This document shows, piece by piece, positions 16,315 to 26,312 of a DNA stretch of 64,000 nt. The translations under genes were made by a program, and so were the position numbers. Numbering within the stretch: the stretch's first letter is position 1; the number at the start of each line of letters is the position of its first letter. The notes below the pieces were generated by a model, which was not told the origin of the DNA, ran no database searches, and saw only the letters and a program-made list of their open reading frames with translations. Source of the DNA: Nitrospirillum viridazoti (GTDB taxonomy: Bacteria; Pseudomonadota; Alphaproteobacteria; Azospirillales; Azospirillaceae); NCBI RefSeq assembly GCF_007827975.1, contig NZ_VITT01000007.1, one strand, 5' to 3'.

Positions 16315-17568
16315 ATGACCGCCTTTCTTCCCCTTAACCGCCGCGGCCTGCTGGCCGGCCTGGGCGGTGCCGCGGCGCTGTCGCTGCTGCCGCAGGTGAG
16401 CTTCGCCCGTACGGTGGGCGAGCAGCGCTTCATCCTGATCGTGCTGCGCGGCGGCATGGACGGCCTGGCCGCCGTCGCCCCCTATGCCGACCGCGACTAT
16501 GCGGCCTTGCGTGGCCGCCTGGCCCTGCCGGGTCCCAACGCCCAGGGCGGCGTGCTGGATTTGGATGGCTTCTTCGGCCTGAACCCGGCCCTGGCCGACA
16601 TCCACCCCTGGTACAAGGAAGGCCAGTTGCTGGTGGCCCACGCCGTCGCCACCCCCTACCGAGACCGCAGCCATTTCGACGCCCAGGATCTGCTGGAGAA
16701 CGGAACGGTGACACCGCACGGTGTGGCCAGCGGCTGGCTGAACCGGGCCCTGGCGCAGCTGGGTGGCGACACCGGCGGGCGGCGCCTGGGCCTGGCCGTT
16801 GGCCAAGGCGTGCCCCTGGTGCTGCGCGGGGCCGCCCCCATCGCCTCCTGGTCGCCATCGCCACTGAAGGAGGCGGACGGGGATTTCCTGGACCGGGTGG
16901 TGGCGCTGTACGCCAACGATCCCCTGCTGGCGAATGCCCTGAAGGCCGGCCTGGACTCGGCGAGCATGGCCGACCATGCCCTCAATACCGACGCTGATGG
17001 CGCCATGGACGGGGCGATGATGGACGGCGCCCCCAGACCCAAGGCCGTGCGCCTGGACCCGGCGCAGCTGGGTACCGCCACCGGCCGCCTGCTGGCCGAC
17101 ACGAACGGCCCGCGCATCGCCGTGATGGATCTGCAGGGTTGGGACACCCATGCCCAGCAGGGCACGACCGCCGGCCGGCTGGCCGGCGCCCTGGGCAACC
17201 TGTCCAAGGTGCTGGTGGCCTTGCGCGCCAGCCTGGGCCCCGCCTGGCGGCAGACGGTGGTGGCTGTGGTGACGGAGTTCGGGCGCACCGCCCGGCCCAA
17301 CGGCACCGGCGGCACCGACCACGGCACGGCCACGGCCGCCCTCCTGGCGGGCGGCGCCGTGCAGGGCGGGCGCGTGCTGGCCGATTGGCCCGGCCTGGCC
17401 AACGATCGCCTGTACCAGGGCCGCGACCTGGCGCCCACGCAGGATCTGCGCGCCGTGATGAAAGGCATCCTGCGGGATCATCTCGGCCTGGACACCGGCG
17501 CCCTGGACAAGGCCGTCTTCCCCGGCGGGGACACCCCCGCCGCCACGCGCGACCTGATCCGGACCTAG
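16315..17568 (+). CDS. DUF1501 domain protein (sulfatase-like fold, exported)
   Basis: A 417-residue DUF1501 protein. It begins with a twin-arginine-like leader (LNRRGLLAGLGGAAALSLL, cleavage near SFA). Family motifs are ILIVLRGGMDGLAAVAPYADRDY, LLVAHAVATPYRDRSHFDAQDLLE, DLQGWDTHAQQG and VTEFGRTARPNGTGGTDHGTA; the last two carry the metal-binding Asp/His/Glu residues of the alkaline-phosphatase-like fold. ATG 16315 has AAGGAG 8 bp upstream. Paired with DUF1800; biological role unknown. Confidence 0.93.
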   Translation: MTAFLPLNRRGLLAGLGGAAALSLLPQVSFARTVGEQRFILIVLRGGMDGLAAVAPYADRDYAALRGRLALPGPNAQGGVLDLDGFFGLNPALADIHPWYKEGQLLVAHAVATPYRDRSHFDAQDLLENGTVTPHGVASGWLNRALAQLGGDTGGRRLGLAVGQGVPLVLRGAAPIASWSPSPLKEADGDFLDRVVALYANDPLLANALKAGLDSASMADHALNTDADGAMDGAMMDGAPRPKAVRLDPAQLGTATGRLLADTNGPRIAVMDLQGWDTHAQQGTTAGRLAGALGNLSKVLVALRASLGPAWRQTVVAVVTEFGRTARPNGTGGTDHGTATAALLAGGAVQGGRVLADWPGLANDRLYQGRDLAPTQDLRAVMKGILRDHLGLDTGALDKAVFPGGDTPAATRDLIRT

Positions 17569-17627
17569 CCCTGACCCCATCCGACGCGCTATCTGTTACA
17601 GGATGGCGGTGGAGGGAGGCGGCAGGC

Positions 17628-18260
17628 ATGAGCGGTGAGGCACGGGCCTGGGTCAGGTTGCCATCGCGGCGCCATCTGAACCTGCTGGCGCCCACGCCCC
17701 TGGACTGGGATGACGAGGACCTGGCCATGGGCCTGGCCCGCACCTACCGCTGGGGCGGGCATTCCCGCTGGCCCCTGCCCCTGTCGGTGGCCCAGCATTC
17801 CCTGACCGTGCTGGCCCTGTCGCGCGCCCAGGCCGAAAAGCCGCTGAGCCCGGCGGCGGAGTTGCGGGAGCTGCTGCACGACGCTGACGAGGGCTTGCTG
17901 GGCTTCGACGCCATTTCACCGCTGAAGCCCTTCCTGGGGCCGGAATACAAGGCCCTGGCGGCACGGCTGGAAGGGGCGATCACCTTGCGGTACCAGATCC
18001 CAGCCTGGAACCTGACGACCAAGAAGAACCACAAGCGGGCCGATCGCATCGCCGCCGCCAGTGAGGCGCTGCATGTGGTCGGCTGGTCGCGGGATGAAAT
18101 CCGCCGCACGCTCAAGATTCCCTATCAACCCCTGGACGACGATCCCCTGCACCAGGAATACGCCGGCATACCCTGGGAGCCCTGGCCGGCCGACGTGGCG
18201 GCGGAGCGCTTCCTGGCCGCGCTGCGGGTCCTGCTGCGGAAACGGGACGGCCGGGCATGA
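17628..18260 (+). CDS. HD-domain phosphohydrolase (YfbR/5'-deoxynucleotidase-like)
   Basis: A 210-residue HD-domain protein. The segment FSVAQH-type LPLSVAQHSLTVL and the HD pair in LRELLHDADEGLLGFDAISPLKPFL form the metal site, as in YfbR-like 5'-nucleotidases; KRADRIAAASEA closes the domain. ATG 17628 is preceded by GGAGGGAGG. Its stop overlaps the start of the TPR gene by 4 bp (ATGA), so they are translationally coupled, although no shared function is obvious. Confidence 0.85.
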   Translation: MSGEARAWVRLPSRRHLNLLAPTPLDWDDEDLAMGLARTYRWGGHSRWPLPLSVAQHSLTVLALSRAQAEKPLSPAAELRELLHDADEGLLGFDAISPLKPFLGPEYKALAARLEGAITLRYQIPAWNLTTKKNHKRADRIAAASEALHVVGWSRDEIRRTLKIPYQPLDDDPLHQEYAGIPWEPWPADVAAERFLAALRVLLRKRDGRA

Positions 18261-20311
18261 CCACGCCTCTGCTGGGCCGGGCGCAGGCCGCCCTGGCCGC
18301 CGGCCGCATGGCGGATGCGGCCACGCTCTACCAGGATGTGGTGGCGCGCTGGCCGCACGATGGTACAGCCTGGCTGGCCTTGAGCGTGGCCGCAGCCGCC
18401 CTGGGCCAGCCGGACGATGCGCTGGCCGCGGCCGAGCGGGCGGCGTCCCTGCTGCCGGCCTACGCCCCCGCCTGGGCCAACGTGGCGGAGCAGCGGCGGC
18501 AGGCGGGCCGCATGGAAGAGGCCGGCGCCGCCTACGCCTATCTGGCCGCCCTGCCCGGCCTGCCGGCTGACCTTGCCGCCGATGCCGAGAACGGATTGGC
18601 CCTGGTGGCCCGCCACAATGGCCAGCCCCTGGTGGCCGAGGCCCACTGGCGCCGCGCCATCGCCCTGGATCCCACCTTCGCCGGCGCCTACGCCAACCTG
18701 GGCAAGATGCTGTTCGACCAGCAGGCCATGCATGCGGCGCGCGCGGCCCTGCGCCAAGCGGTCACCCTGGATCCCGCCAACGGCGGCGCCCGCGTGAACC
18801 TGGCGCTGGCGCACAAGGCGCTGGAGCAGCAGGCGGTGGCGGTGGATGAATTGCGCCGTCTGCTGACCCAACCTGGGACAAGCGAACAGCTGGCCCACGA
18901 CGCCCGCTATAACCTGGCCCGCCTTCTGCTGCTGCGGGGACCGGGGGCGGAGGCCTGGACCCTGCATGAAAGCCGATGGAAGGTCAGTCACTTTCCCTCC
19001 GTGCGCCGGTCCTTCCCCGTGCCGGTGTGGCAAGGGGACAGCCTGTTGGGGCGCCGGCTGCTGCTTTGGGGGGAGCAAGGCCTGGGCGATGAAATCCTGT
19101 TCGCCAGCCAAGTGCCCGACCTGGCCGCCGGCCTGAGCGACGCCGTACGCGCCGCCGGCACCGACATCCTGCTGGAATGCGACGAGCGGCTGGTGTCCCT
19201 GTTCGCCCGGTCGTTCGCCCCCATCACGGTGGTAGGGCGCCCGGCGGCGGTGGCCCGTAGCGGGTCGCGGGATACCTCGGCCGACCCGCGCACCGCCACG
19301 GCCACGACGCAACTGCCCACCGGCAGCCTGGCGCGCTATTGCCGTCCCACCTTGGCCAGCTTCCAGGCCGCTCGCCCCTTCCTGAAGCCCAATCCCGAGC
19401 GTTCCGCCCTATGGGCACGGCGGGTGGCGGCCTTGGGGCCGGGACTGAAGGTGGGGCTGTGCTGGACCAGCGGCCTGCTGACGGCGGAGCGCGCCATCAG
19501 CTACACCACCCTGGCCGACTGGCTGCCCCTGGCCCAAGTGCCGGGCATCCATCTGGTCAGCCTGCAGTACAACCGCGACATCGCCGCCGTCGAAATACCC
19601 CAGGCGCGCGCCCGGGGCCTGGACATCGCCGACTGGCCGGACCTGGACCAGCGCGACGACCTGGAAGGGGCGGCCGCCCTGATCTCCACCCTAGATCTGG
19701 TGCTGACCGCCCCCACGTCGGTGGGGGAGATCGCCGCCGGCCTGGGCGTGCCCACCTGGCGCATCTCCACACCCAGCCAGGACTGGAGCGGGCTGGGCAC
19801 CATGGTCCGCCCCTGGTACCCCGCCATGCGCATCTTCCCCGCGCCCAGGGAGGAAGAGACCCTGGCCGACGTGATCCAACGCATGGTTCACGCCCTGGCG
19901 GCTATGGCAGTGGGTGCGGCGGCGGCGGCCGCCACCCCGCCCCCAACGCTGCCCACGACGCTGAACGGGGCGCTGGCCCTGCACCAGGCCGGCCGGATGG
20001 ACGAGGCGGAGGCCGCCTATCGCCGCCTGCTGGCGGATGGGCCGGCGGACGCCCAGGCGCGGGGCGACACCCTGCACCTGCTGGGCCTGCTGCTGCACCA
20101 GGCCGGCCGGTCGGAGGAGGCCGAACCGCTGCTGCGTCAGGTGTTGGCGGCGGAGCCCGGCTTTTTCGAGGCGTGGAACAGCCTGGGCGCCGTGTTGCTG
20201 GCCTTGGGGCGGCGCGCGGAGGCGGCGGATGCCTGGCGCACCGCCCTGCGCCTCAATCCCGGCTATGACAAGGCGGCCGCCAATCTGGGCCGCCTGGGTC
20301 CCTACGCGTAA
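18257..20311 (+). CDS. Tetratricopeptide-repeat protein with glycosyltransferase-like domain
   Basis: A 684-residue protein. N-terminal TPR units (about residues 1-215, for example PTFAGAYANLGKMLFDQQAM) precede a GT-B-like domain of the kind found in Azospirillum TPR proteins (LLWGEQGLGDEILFASQVPDLA; GLKVGLCWTSG; LVSLQYNRD; APTSVGEIAAGLGVPTW; WYPAMRIFP), and further TPR units fill about residues 565-684. Such proteins often sit near flagellin or surface-glycan genes; none is nearby here. Donor and acceptor are unknown. Its start overlaps the HD gene. Confidence 0.82.
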   Translation: MTTPLLGRAQAALAAGRMADAATLYQDVVARWPHDGTAWLALSVAAAALGQPDDALAAAERAASLLPAYAPAWANVAEQRRQAGRMEEAGAAYAYLAALPGLPADLAADAENGLALVARHNGQPLVAEAHWRRAIALDPTFAGAYANLGKMLFDQQAMHAARAALRQAVTLDPANGGARVNLALAHKALEQQAVAVDELRRLLTQPGTSEQLAHDARYNLARLLLLRGPGAEAWTLHESRWKVSHFPSVRRSFPVPVWQGDSLLGRRLLLWGEQGLGDEILFASQVPDLAAGLSDAVRAAGTDILLECDERLVSLFARSFAPITVVGRPAAVARSGSRDTSADPRTATATTQLPTGSLARYCRPTLASFQAARPFLKPNPERSALWARRVAALGPGLKVGLCWTSGLLTAERAISYTTLADWLPLAQVPGIHLVSLQYNRDIAAVEIPQARARGLDIADWPDLDQRDDLEGAAALISTLDLVLTAPTSVGEIAAGLGVPTWRISTPSQDWSGLGTMVRPWYPAMRIFPAPREEETLADVIQRMVHALAAMAVGAAAAAATPPPTLPTTLNGALALHQAGRMDEAEAAYRRLLADGPADAQARGDTLHLLGLLLHQAGRSEEAEPLLRQVLAAEPGFFEAWNSLGAVLLALGRRAEAADAWRTALRLNPGYDKAAANLGRLGPYA

Positions 20312-20381
20312 GCCGAAACGCCGCCGAACATCCCCAAGCACGCCCGCATAGGCCATATCATCATCGGCTGAACAAGCAAAC

Positions 20382-20978
20382 TCAGCCCAACCAGGACCGG
20401 ACCAGCGCGAACGTTCCCGCATCGGCGATCACCCAGCCGCCGATGCCGATCAACACCCAGGGCAGCAGCCGGCCACCCCAGCGCCGCACCGGAGGCCCGG
20501 CCGACGGATGGGTGGCAAGCCAATGGGCCAAGGCCACCCAGGCGCCCGTCAGCACAGCGAACACCGCCACGGTCACGACGATCTGGCTGGCGTCCTGGGC
20601 GGCGAAAAGCGGCACGTAGGCACCGATATTGTCCCCGCCCCCAGCCACCGTGACAGCGGCGACGGCCCACGCGCCGCCCTGGGCGGCAGGCGCGTCGCCT
20701 TCCCCCTCACCTCCGCCCAGCCATAGCAGGCGTACGCCCAGCAGGACCGGCGCCACCCCCAGGAATCCCAGCCAGACGGGGTCCACCACCAGGGCGGCCA
20801 GGGCCCCCGTCAATCCGGCGGCCACCAGGACGGCGATACCCATGAATTGTCCCGCCGCGATGTCCCGGGCACGCCATCGCCCCCCGGCGAACAGCGCCAC
20901 CAGGATGAAAAGGTCATCGATGTTGGTGGCGGCGAAGACAGCCACGGCAGCGGCGGCGCAGAGAAAAAGGGTGTCCAT
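20382..20978 (-). CDS. CadD-family cadmium resistance/transport membrane protein
   Basis: A 198-residue membrane protein with about six hydrophobic segments. The opening VAVFAATNIDDLFILVALF and the central VTVAGGGDNIGAYVPLFA are the two characteristic acidic-glycine motifs of CadD-like (LysE superfamily) transporters. ATG 20978 begins at the first membrane segment (MDTLFLCAAAA); ATG 21005 would add nine residues. Convergent with the TPR gene and upstream of galM in the same direction with a 28-bp gap between galM start region and its own. Ion specificity is inferred from family only. Confidence 0.82.
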   Translation of the reverse strand: MDTLFLCAAAAVAVFAATNIDDLFILVALFAGGRWRARDIAAGQFMGIAVLVAAGLTGALAALVVDPVWLGFLGVAPVLLGVRLLWLGGGEGEGDAPAAQGGAWAVAAVTVAGGGDNIGAYVPLFAAQDASQIVVTVAVFAVLTGAWVALAHWLATHPSAGPPVRRWGGRLLPWVLIGIGGWVIADAGTFALVRSWLG

Positions 20979-21033
20979 CGCGGGCGATGACGCCTTGATG
21001 GGCACCCTTTGTCAATACATGCCGCCAGGTGGC

Positions 21034-22056
21034 TCACCAGCTGAGGCTGAAACGCATCATCCGGCTGTAGCGGTCACCCGCCTTCAGCATGGTGTCCGGA
21101 AAGGACGGCTGGTTGGGCGCATCGGGAAAGGCCTGGGGCTCCAGGCAAACACCCGTGCCCAGATCCGGGTATTGGGACGCCAGCCCCTGCCCGCCGTAGA
21201 ATTGCACCGATGGCTGGTCGGTATGCAGGCGCAGGCTGACGCCGCTGTCGGGCGAGGACAGCGTGGCGGCCCAGTCCGCCGCCTCGTCCCAGGTGTCTTC
21301 CCGGTCCAGGACAAAGCAATGGTCATAACCACCGGCCTGGAAGATTTGGGGATGGTTGTGGCGCGGCGTCGCCAGGCGCGGCCGGCGGAAGTCGAAGGCC
21401 GTGCCGGCCACCGGCTCCAGCGCGCCGGTGGGAATCAAGCCGGGGCCCACGGGCAGGAAATGCTGGGACCGTAGGCGCAGCATCTGCCGGTCCGCCGCCA
21501 CCTGCGGATCGCCCGCCAGGTTGAAATAGGGATGCCAGGTCAGGCTGACGGGAGTGTCGGCGTCACCGATGGCGGTGAAGCGCAGGGTCAGGTCACCGCC
21601 ACTGATGGTGATTTCCGCCGTCACCTCCAGGGTGCCGGGGAAGCCGTTCTCCCCATCCGGGGAGGTCAGGCCCAACACCAGCCGGAAGTCCGCCCCACCT
21701 TGGAAATCCTGCAGACGCCAGACCTTGCGGCCATAGGCGCGCGGCCCGCCGTGCAACTGGTTGATGCCCTCATTGGGCACCAATTCCACCGTCCGGCCCT
21801 GATACGTGTAGCGGGCATTGGCGATGCGGTTGCCGTAGCGCCCCACCAGGCATCCCAGATAGGCCGGGTCGTTCTCATAGGCCGCCACGTCCGGCAGCCC
21901 CAGAACCAGGTTGCGCCGGCCCTTGGGGCCGGGCACCGACAGCTGTCGCAGGATGCCGCCGTAGGTCAGCACCTCCGCCTGAAGGCCGTCCGCCGGCCCG
22001 AGCGTCACCGCCCGGACCGGCGCACCATCCCTGGTCGTCCCGAAGGATCGGATCAT
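21034..22056 (-). CDS. galM: Aldose 1-epimerase
   Basis: A 340-residue mutarotase interconverting alpha- and beta-anomers of aldoses. Catalytic positions are visible in GINQLHGGPRAYG (His), VSLTWHPYFNL (His) and GVCLEPQAFPDAPN (Glu). Its ATG overlaps the stop of the sugar transporter gene by 4 bp, so the two are coupled. In this locus it would supply the right anomer of xylose, galactose or glucose to the dehydrogenase or other sugar enzymes. Confidence 0.94.
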   Translation of the reverse strand: MIRSFGTTRDGAPVRAVTLGPADGLQAEVLTYGGILRQLSVPGPKGRRNLVLGLPDVAAYENDPAYLGCLVGRYGNRIANARYTYQGRTVELVPNEGINQLHGGPRAYGRKVWRLQDFQGGADFRLVLGLTSPDGENGFPGTLEVTAEITISGGDLTLRFTAIGDADTPVSLTWHPYFNLAGDPQVAADRQMLRLRSQHFLPVGPGLIPTGALEPVAGTAFDFRRPRLATPRHNHPQIFQAGGYDHCFVLDREDTWDEAADWAATLSSPDSGVSLRLHTDQPSVQFYGGQGLASQYPDLGTGVCLEPQAFPDAPNQPSFPDTMLKAGDRYSRMMRFSLSW

Positions 22057-23516
22057 GACCGCGCCGTCCTCACCTGTTGCACGGCGTCATGCAGGGGCTT
22101 GTGGGTCCACAGCTCCTGGATGGCTTCCAGGCTGCGGCCCTTGGTTTCCGGCACGAAGCGCCACACGAACAGGGCGGACAGTAGGCTGAACAGGCCATAA
22201 ATCCAATAGGCGAAGCCGTGGTGGAAATGGGCATTCAGGACCGAATTGCCGTCCATGACGTTAAAGGACCAGGTGACCAGCAGGTTGGCGATCCACTGCG
22301 CCGCGACCGCGATGCCCAGCGCCTTGCCCTTGATGGCGTTCGGGAACATCTCGGCCAGCAGGATCCAGACCACCGGACCCCAGGAGAAGGCGAAACCGGC
22401 GATATAGACCAGCATGGCGGCCAGCGCCGCCAGCCCCGCCTGGCCGGTAGCGAACAGCGTGCCCAGCGCCAGCATGGAAACGGTCATCACCAGGCCGCCC
22501 GCGATCAGCAACGGCTTCCGACCCAGGCGATCGACCGAGACGGTGGCGACCAAGGTGAAGGCGACGTTGGCGATGCCGACGATGACCGTCTGCCACAGCG
22601 AGGCATTGGTATCCATGCCCATGTTCTGGAACATCTGCGGGGCATAGTAGAGCACGGCGTTGATGCCCACGAACTGCTGGAAGACCGACAGCAGGATGCC
22701 GACGAACACCACCAGGCCGCCGAACGCGAACAGGCGTTCGTTGGTCACGACCAGGCTTTCCTCGATCTCTACCAGCGTGACCTTGGGGTCGGTGGCGCCG
22801 CCCAGACGCTTCAGCACGTCCAACGCCTCATTGTCACGGCGCTGCATGACCAGATAGCGGGGGGTGTCCGGGGCAAACAGCAACAGGACGGCGAACAGGA
22901 TGGAGGGCAGCCCTTCGGAGGCGAACATCCAGCGCCAGCCGGTGCTATGCAGCCAGGTTTCGTCCCCGAGGCCGGCGATGGCCCAGTTCACGAAATAGAC
23001 GCCCACCATGCCGCCGACGATGGCGATCTGGTTGAAGGAGATGAGGCGGCCGCGGGACTCGGCCGGCGCGATCTCGGCGATGTAGAGGGGGGAAACCAGC
23101 GAGGCGATGCCCACACCGACGCCGCCGATGATGCGGTAGATGTTGAAGGGCGTCAGCGCGTCCGGACCCATCTGGCCGATGGTGCCCAGACCGAACTCCG
23201 GCCAAGCCGATCCCAGCGAGCAGATGAGGAACATCAAGGCGGCGACGATCAGCGTCGGCTTACGGCCGAAACGGTCGGCCATCTTGCCCGCGACGAGGCC
23301 ACCGACGACGCAGCCGGCCAGCGCGCTGGAAATGGTCAGGCCCTTAAGGCTGTCATGCGCTGTTTCCGTCAGATTCAGCGGCTTGATGAAATTGATGTCG
23401 ATGCTGGCCATCGCGCCGGAAATGACGGCGGTGTCATACCCGAACAACAGACCGCCCAGGGTGGCGATCAGTGTCAGGCCCGTCGTCAGCGACAGTGCGC
23501 CTTGCTTGTTGCCCAT
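22053..23516 (-). CDS. MFS sugar/H+ symporter (XylE-like)
   Basis: A 487-residue, 12-helix sugar porter. Signatures: LGGLLFGYDTAVISGAM (helix 1), RFGRKPTL, PLYIAEIAPAESRGRLISFNQ, PDTPRYLVMQRR, QQFVGINAVLYYAPQMF, DRLGRKPLL, and VPETKGRSLEAIQELW at the end. The arrangement matches D-xylose/arabinose/galactose symporters of the XylE group. GGGAGGA precedes ATG 23516. It lies 143 bp downstream of xylD on the same strand and overlaps galM, so it is probably the inner-membrane entry point for monosaccharides of this island. Confidence 0.93.
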   Translation of the reverse strand: MGNKQGALSLTTGLTLIATLGGLLFGYDTAVISGAMASIDINFIKPLNLTETAHDSLKGLTISSALAGCVVGGLVAGKMADRFGRKPTLIVAALMFLICSLGSAWPEFGLGTIGQMGPDALTPFNIYRIIGGVGVGIASLVSPLYIAEIAPAESRGRLISFNQIAIVGGMVGVYFVNWAIAGLGDETWLHSTGWRWMFASEGLPSILFAVLLLFAPDTPRYLVMQRRDNEALDVLKRLGGATDPKVTLVEIEESLVVTNERLFAFGGLVVFVGILLSVFQQFVGINAVLYYAPQMFQNMGMDTNASLWQTVIVGIANVAFTLVATVSVDRLGRKPLLIAGGLVMTVSMLALGTLFATGQAGLAALAAMLVYIAGFAFSWGPVVWILLAEMFPNAIKGKALGIAVAAQWIANLLVTWSFNVMDGNSVLNAHFHHGFAYWIYGLFSLLSALFVWRFVPETKGRSLEAIQELWTHKPLHDAVQQVRTARS

Positions 23517-23659
23517 TCATTCCTCCCCGACGAGCTACGTCGCCCGCCATTTGTCCTAAAGCCAGGCGCCCCCCTTCACCTGGAACGGGGACGCCTTTGC
23601 ACCTCAGATCACCGCCGGCACCCGGACATGACGTCGCTAGGCACCGGGGATCCGTCAGA

Positions 23660-25438
23660 TCAATGGTTGTGCCGTGGCGGATGGGCCACGACACCCCGAT
23701 ACTTCAACGCCGGCTCCATGCAGCCGCCACTATCCAGCTGGCCCACGGTCTGGCGGTACATCTCCTGCCACGGCGTGTAGCTGGGTGGGGTGGCCGGGAT
23801 GCCATCGGCCTTGCGCTTCTGGATCTCGGCATCGTCCACCAGCATGTCGCAGGTGCCCTGGTTCAGGTCGATGCGGATGGTGTCGCCGGTGCGCAGCCAT
23901 GCCAGCCCTCCGCCCACGGCACTCTCCGGCGAGGCGTTCAGGATGGACGGGCTGTCCGAGGTGCCGGACTGGCGGCCGTCGCCGATGGTCGGCAGGCTGG
24001 TGATGCCGGCCTTCAGCAGCGCGTCGGGCGGCTGCATGTTCACCACCTCGGCCGAGCCGGGGAAGCCCAGCGGACCGGCGCCGCGCACCACCAGGATGCA
24101 GCGTTCGTCGATGTTCAGCGCCGGGTCGTTGATGCGCTCGTGGTAATCGTCCGGACCGTCGAAGACGATGGCCCGGCCCTCATACACACCCTCGCGGCCC
24201 GGCTCGCTCAGGTAACGCTGGCGGAACTCTTCCGAGATCACGCTGGTCTTCATGATGGCGAAGTCGAACAGGTTGCCCTTCAGCACCAGGAAGCCGGCAC
24301 GCTCCTTCAGGGGGGCGCTATAGGGTGTGATCATCTCCCGGTCCGGGCTCTCGCGGCCCTCCAGGTTCTCGCCGATGGGGCGGCCGGCGACCGACATCGC
24401 CTTGTCGAACAGCTTGCCCGCCTGCTGCAGTTCCCACATCACGGCGGGCACGCCGCCGGCGCGGTGGAAGCGTTCGCCCAAATATTTGCCCGCCGGCTGC
24501 ATGTTGACCAACAGCGGCACGTCATAGCCGTGGATGCGCCAGTCGTCGGCCGTCAGTTCCACGCCGGCGTGGCGGGCCATGGCGTTGATGTGCGGCTGCG
24601 CGTTGCTGGAGCCGCCGAGCGCACCCACCAGCTTGATGGCGTTCAGGAAGCTTTCGCGCGACAGGATCTTGGACGGGCGCAGATCCTCATAGGCCATGTC
24701 GACGATGCGGCGGCCCGTCTCGTACGCCATCTGCCCGCGTTCGCGGTAGGGGGCGGGAATGGCGGAGCAGCCGGTGAGCGACAGGCCCAGGCCCTCGGCC
24801 ACGGCGTTCATGGTGCTGGCCGTGCCCATGGTGTTGCAGTGGCCGGCCGACGGCGCCGAGGAGGCCGCCGCGTCCAGGAACTCCTCCTCGTCGATCAGGC
24901 CGGCCGCCAGCTTGCGGCGGCTGCGCCAGATGACGGTGCCGGAACCTACCAGGTCGCCCTCATGCCAGCCGTCCAGCATGGGACCGCCGGACAGGACGAT
25001 GGCCGGGATATCGACCGTGCTGGCGGCCATGATGCCGGCGGGCGTGGTCTTGTCGCAGCCGGTGGTCAGTACCACGGCGTCGATGGGATAGCCGTACAGG
25101 ATCTCCACCAGGCCCATGTAAGCGAGATTCCGGTCCATGGCCGCCGTCGGACGACGGCAGTTTTCAAAGATGGGGTGAACCGGGAATTCCATGGGAATGC
25201 CGCCGGCGTCGCGGATACCGTCGCGGACGCGCTTGGCCAAATCCAGGTGAATACGATTGCAGGGCGAGATGTCGCTGCCGGTCTGGGCGATGCCGATGAT
25301 GGGCTTGCCGGAGCGCAGTTCCTGCGGCGTGATGCCGTAGTTCATGAAGCGCTCCAGATAGAGCGCGGTCATGTCGATCCGGTCCGGCGCGTCAAACCAA
25401 TCGCGGGAACGGAAACGGACAGAAGGACGGTCAACCAT
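23660..25438 (-). CDS. xylD: D-xylonate dehydratase (IlvD/Edd family)
   Basis: A 592-residue Fe-S dehydratase converting D-xylonate to 2-keto-3-deoxy-D-xylonate. Cluster cysteines are in GSDISPCNRIHLDLA, LTTGCDKTTPAGIMAAS and SAGHCNTMGTASTM; the C-terminal domain carries IGDGRQSGTSDSPSILNASPE. The context (xylX, xylB, xylC upstream) supports xylonate over arabinonate. The start codon lies within the end of xylC (8-bp overlap), indicating coupled translation. Length is usual for the sugar-acid dehydratases. Confidence 0.93.
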   Translation of the reverse strand: MVDRPSVRFRSRDWFDAPDRIDMTALYLERFMNYGITPQELRSGKPIIGIAQTGSDISPCNRIHLDLAKRVRDGIRDAGGIPMEFPVHPIFENCRRPTAAMDRNLAYMGLVEILYGYPIDAVVLTTGCDKTTPAGIMAASTVDIPAIVLSGGPMLDGWHEGDLVGSGTVIWRSRRKLAAGLIDEEEFLDAAASSAPSAGHCNTMGTASTMNAVAEGLGLSLTGCSAIPAPYRERGQMAYETGRRIVDMAYEDLRPSKILSRESFLNAIKLVGALGGSSNAQPHINAMARHAGVELTADDWRIHGYDVPLLVNMQPAGKYLGERFHRAGGVPAVMWELQQAGKLFDKAMSVAGRPIGENLEGRESPDREMITPYSAPLKERAGFLVLKGNLFDFAIMKTSVISEEFRQRYLSEPGREGVYEGRAIVFDGPDDYHERINDPALNIDERCILVVRGAGPLGFPGSAEVVNMQPPDALLKAGITSLPTIGDGRQSGTSDSPSILNASPESAVGGGLAWLRTGDTIRIDLNQGTCDMLVDDAEIQKRKADGIPATPPSYTPWQEMYRQTVGQLDSGGCMEPALKYRGVVAHPPRHNH

Positions 25439-26294
25439 ACGCGATCTCCGCCGGGGGCAGGCCCGGCACCGTGGCCCTGAAATGGAACAAGCCGCCGGCC
25501 AGCGGCTGGGCGGCGCGGTCGTCGTCGCTCAAGCCCTTGGCGGCGGTGGTGGCGTAGAGATCCAAGCGGTCATCGCCGCCGAAGGCAAGCTTGGTGATGT
25601 TGGCGCAGGGGAAGCGCACGACCTGCAACAACTCCCCCGCCGGGGAGTAGCGGCGGGCGGCCCAGCCGCCGAACAGGCCCACCCACAGGCAGCCCTCCGC
25701 GTCCACCACCGTTCCGTCGGGCCAGCCGGCCCCGTCCTCGATGGTAATCAGCAGGCGGCCGTTGTCCAGCGCGCCATCGGCCGACAGGTCGTAGGCGGTG
25801 ATGGTCTTGCCCAGGGTATCGGTGTGATAGAAGATGCGGCCGTCCGGACTGGTGCAGGGTCCGTTGGTGATGACGATGCCGTCCACGTGGCGCTTCAGCG
25901 TCCCGGTCCAGGAATAGAGGGCGCCGGTCGGCCCCTCCTCCGCGTCATCCATGGAGCCGAACCACAGCCGGCCCTGGGCGTCAACGAAGCCGTCATTCAG
26001 GCGATTGCCCGCCCGATCCCATTCCAGGGGCACCAAGGGCTCGAACACACCCGTTTCGCTATCGAAACGGGCCAGCTTGCCGGGAAGGCCCACGATCAGA
26101 CCACCACCGGCGCGCGGCAGGGCAAAGCCCGGCTGGTCCGGCGCGTCGAAGCTGCGGGTGTCCCCATCCGTGGGGCGGAAGCGGTGGATTTGCCGCTTCT
26201 TGATGTCCACGAACCACAGGGCCCGGTCGCGGGGGGACCACACCGGTCCCTCCCCCAAAGTGGCGCCCAAGGCCCAGATGCAGCGCGGCTCCAT
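25431..26294 (-). CDS. xylC: Xylono-1,4/1,5-lactonase (SMP-30/gluconolactonase family)
   Basis: A 287-residue six-bladed SMP-30 protein that hydrolyses the lactone made by xylose dehydrogenase. Seen: LGEGPVWSPRDRALWFVDIK with the metal-binding Glu, NRLNDGFVDAQGRLWFGSMDD, ITNGPCTSPDGRIFYHTDT and GWPDGTVVDAEGCLWVG. ATG 26294 is chosen because GGAG lies 9 bp upstream; GTG 26300 is possible. It begins 18 bp after xylB ends and overlaps xylD. Confidence 0.93.
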   Translation of the reverse strand: MEPRCIWALGATLGEGPVWSPRDRALWFVDIKKRQIHRFRPTDGDTRSFDAPDQPGFALPRAGGGLIVGLPGKLARFDSETGVFEPLVPLEWDRAGNRLNDGFVDAQGRLWFGSMDDAEEGPTGALYSWTGTLKRHVDGIVITNGPCTSPDGRIFYHTDTLGKTITAYDLSADGALDNGRLLITIEDGAGWPDGTVVDAEGCLWVGLFGGWAARRYSPAGELLQVVRFPCANITKLAFGGDDRLDLYATTAAKGLSDDDRAAQPLAGGLFHFRATVPGLPPAEIAYG

Positions 26295-26312
26295 CGTCAC
26301 CGGCTCCGACCC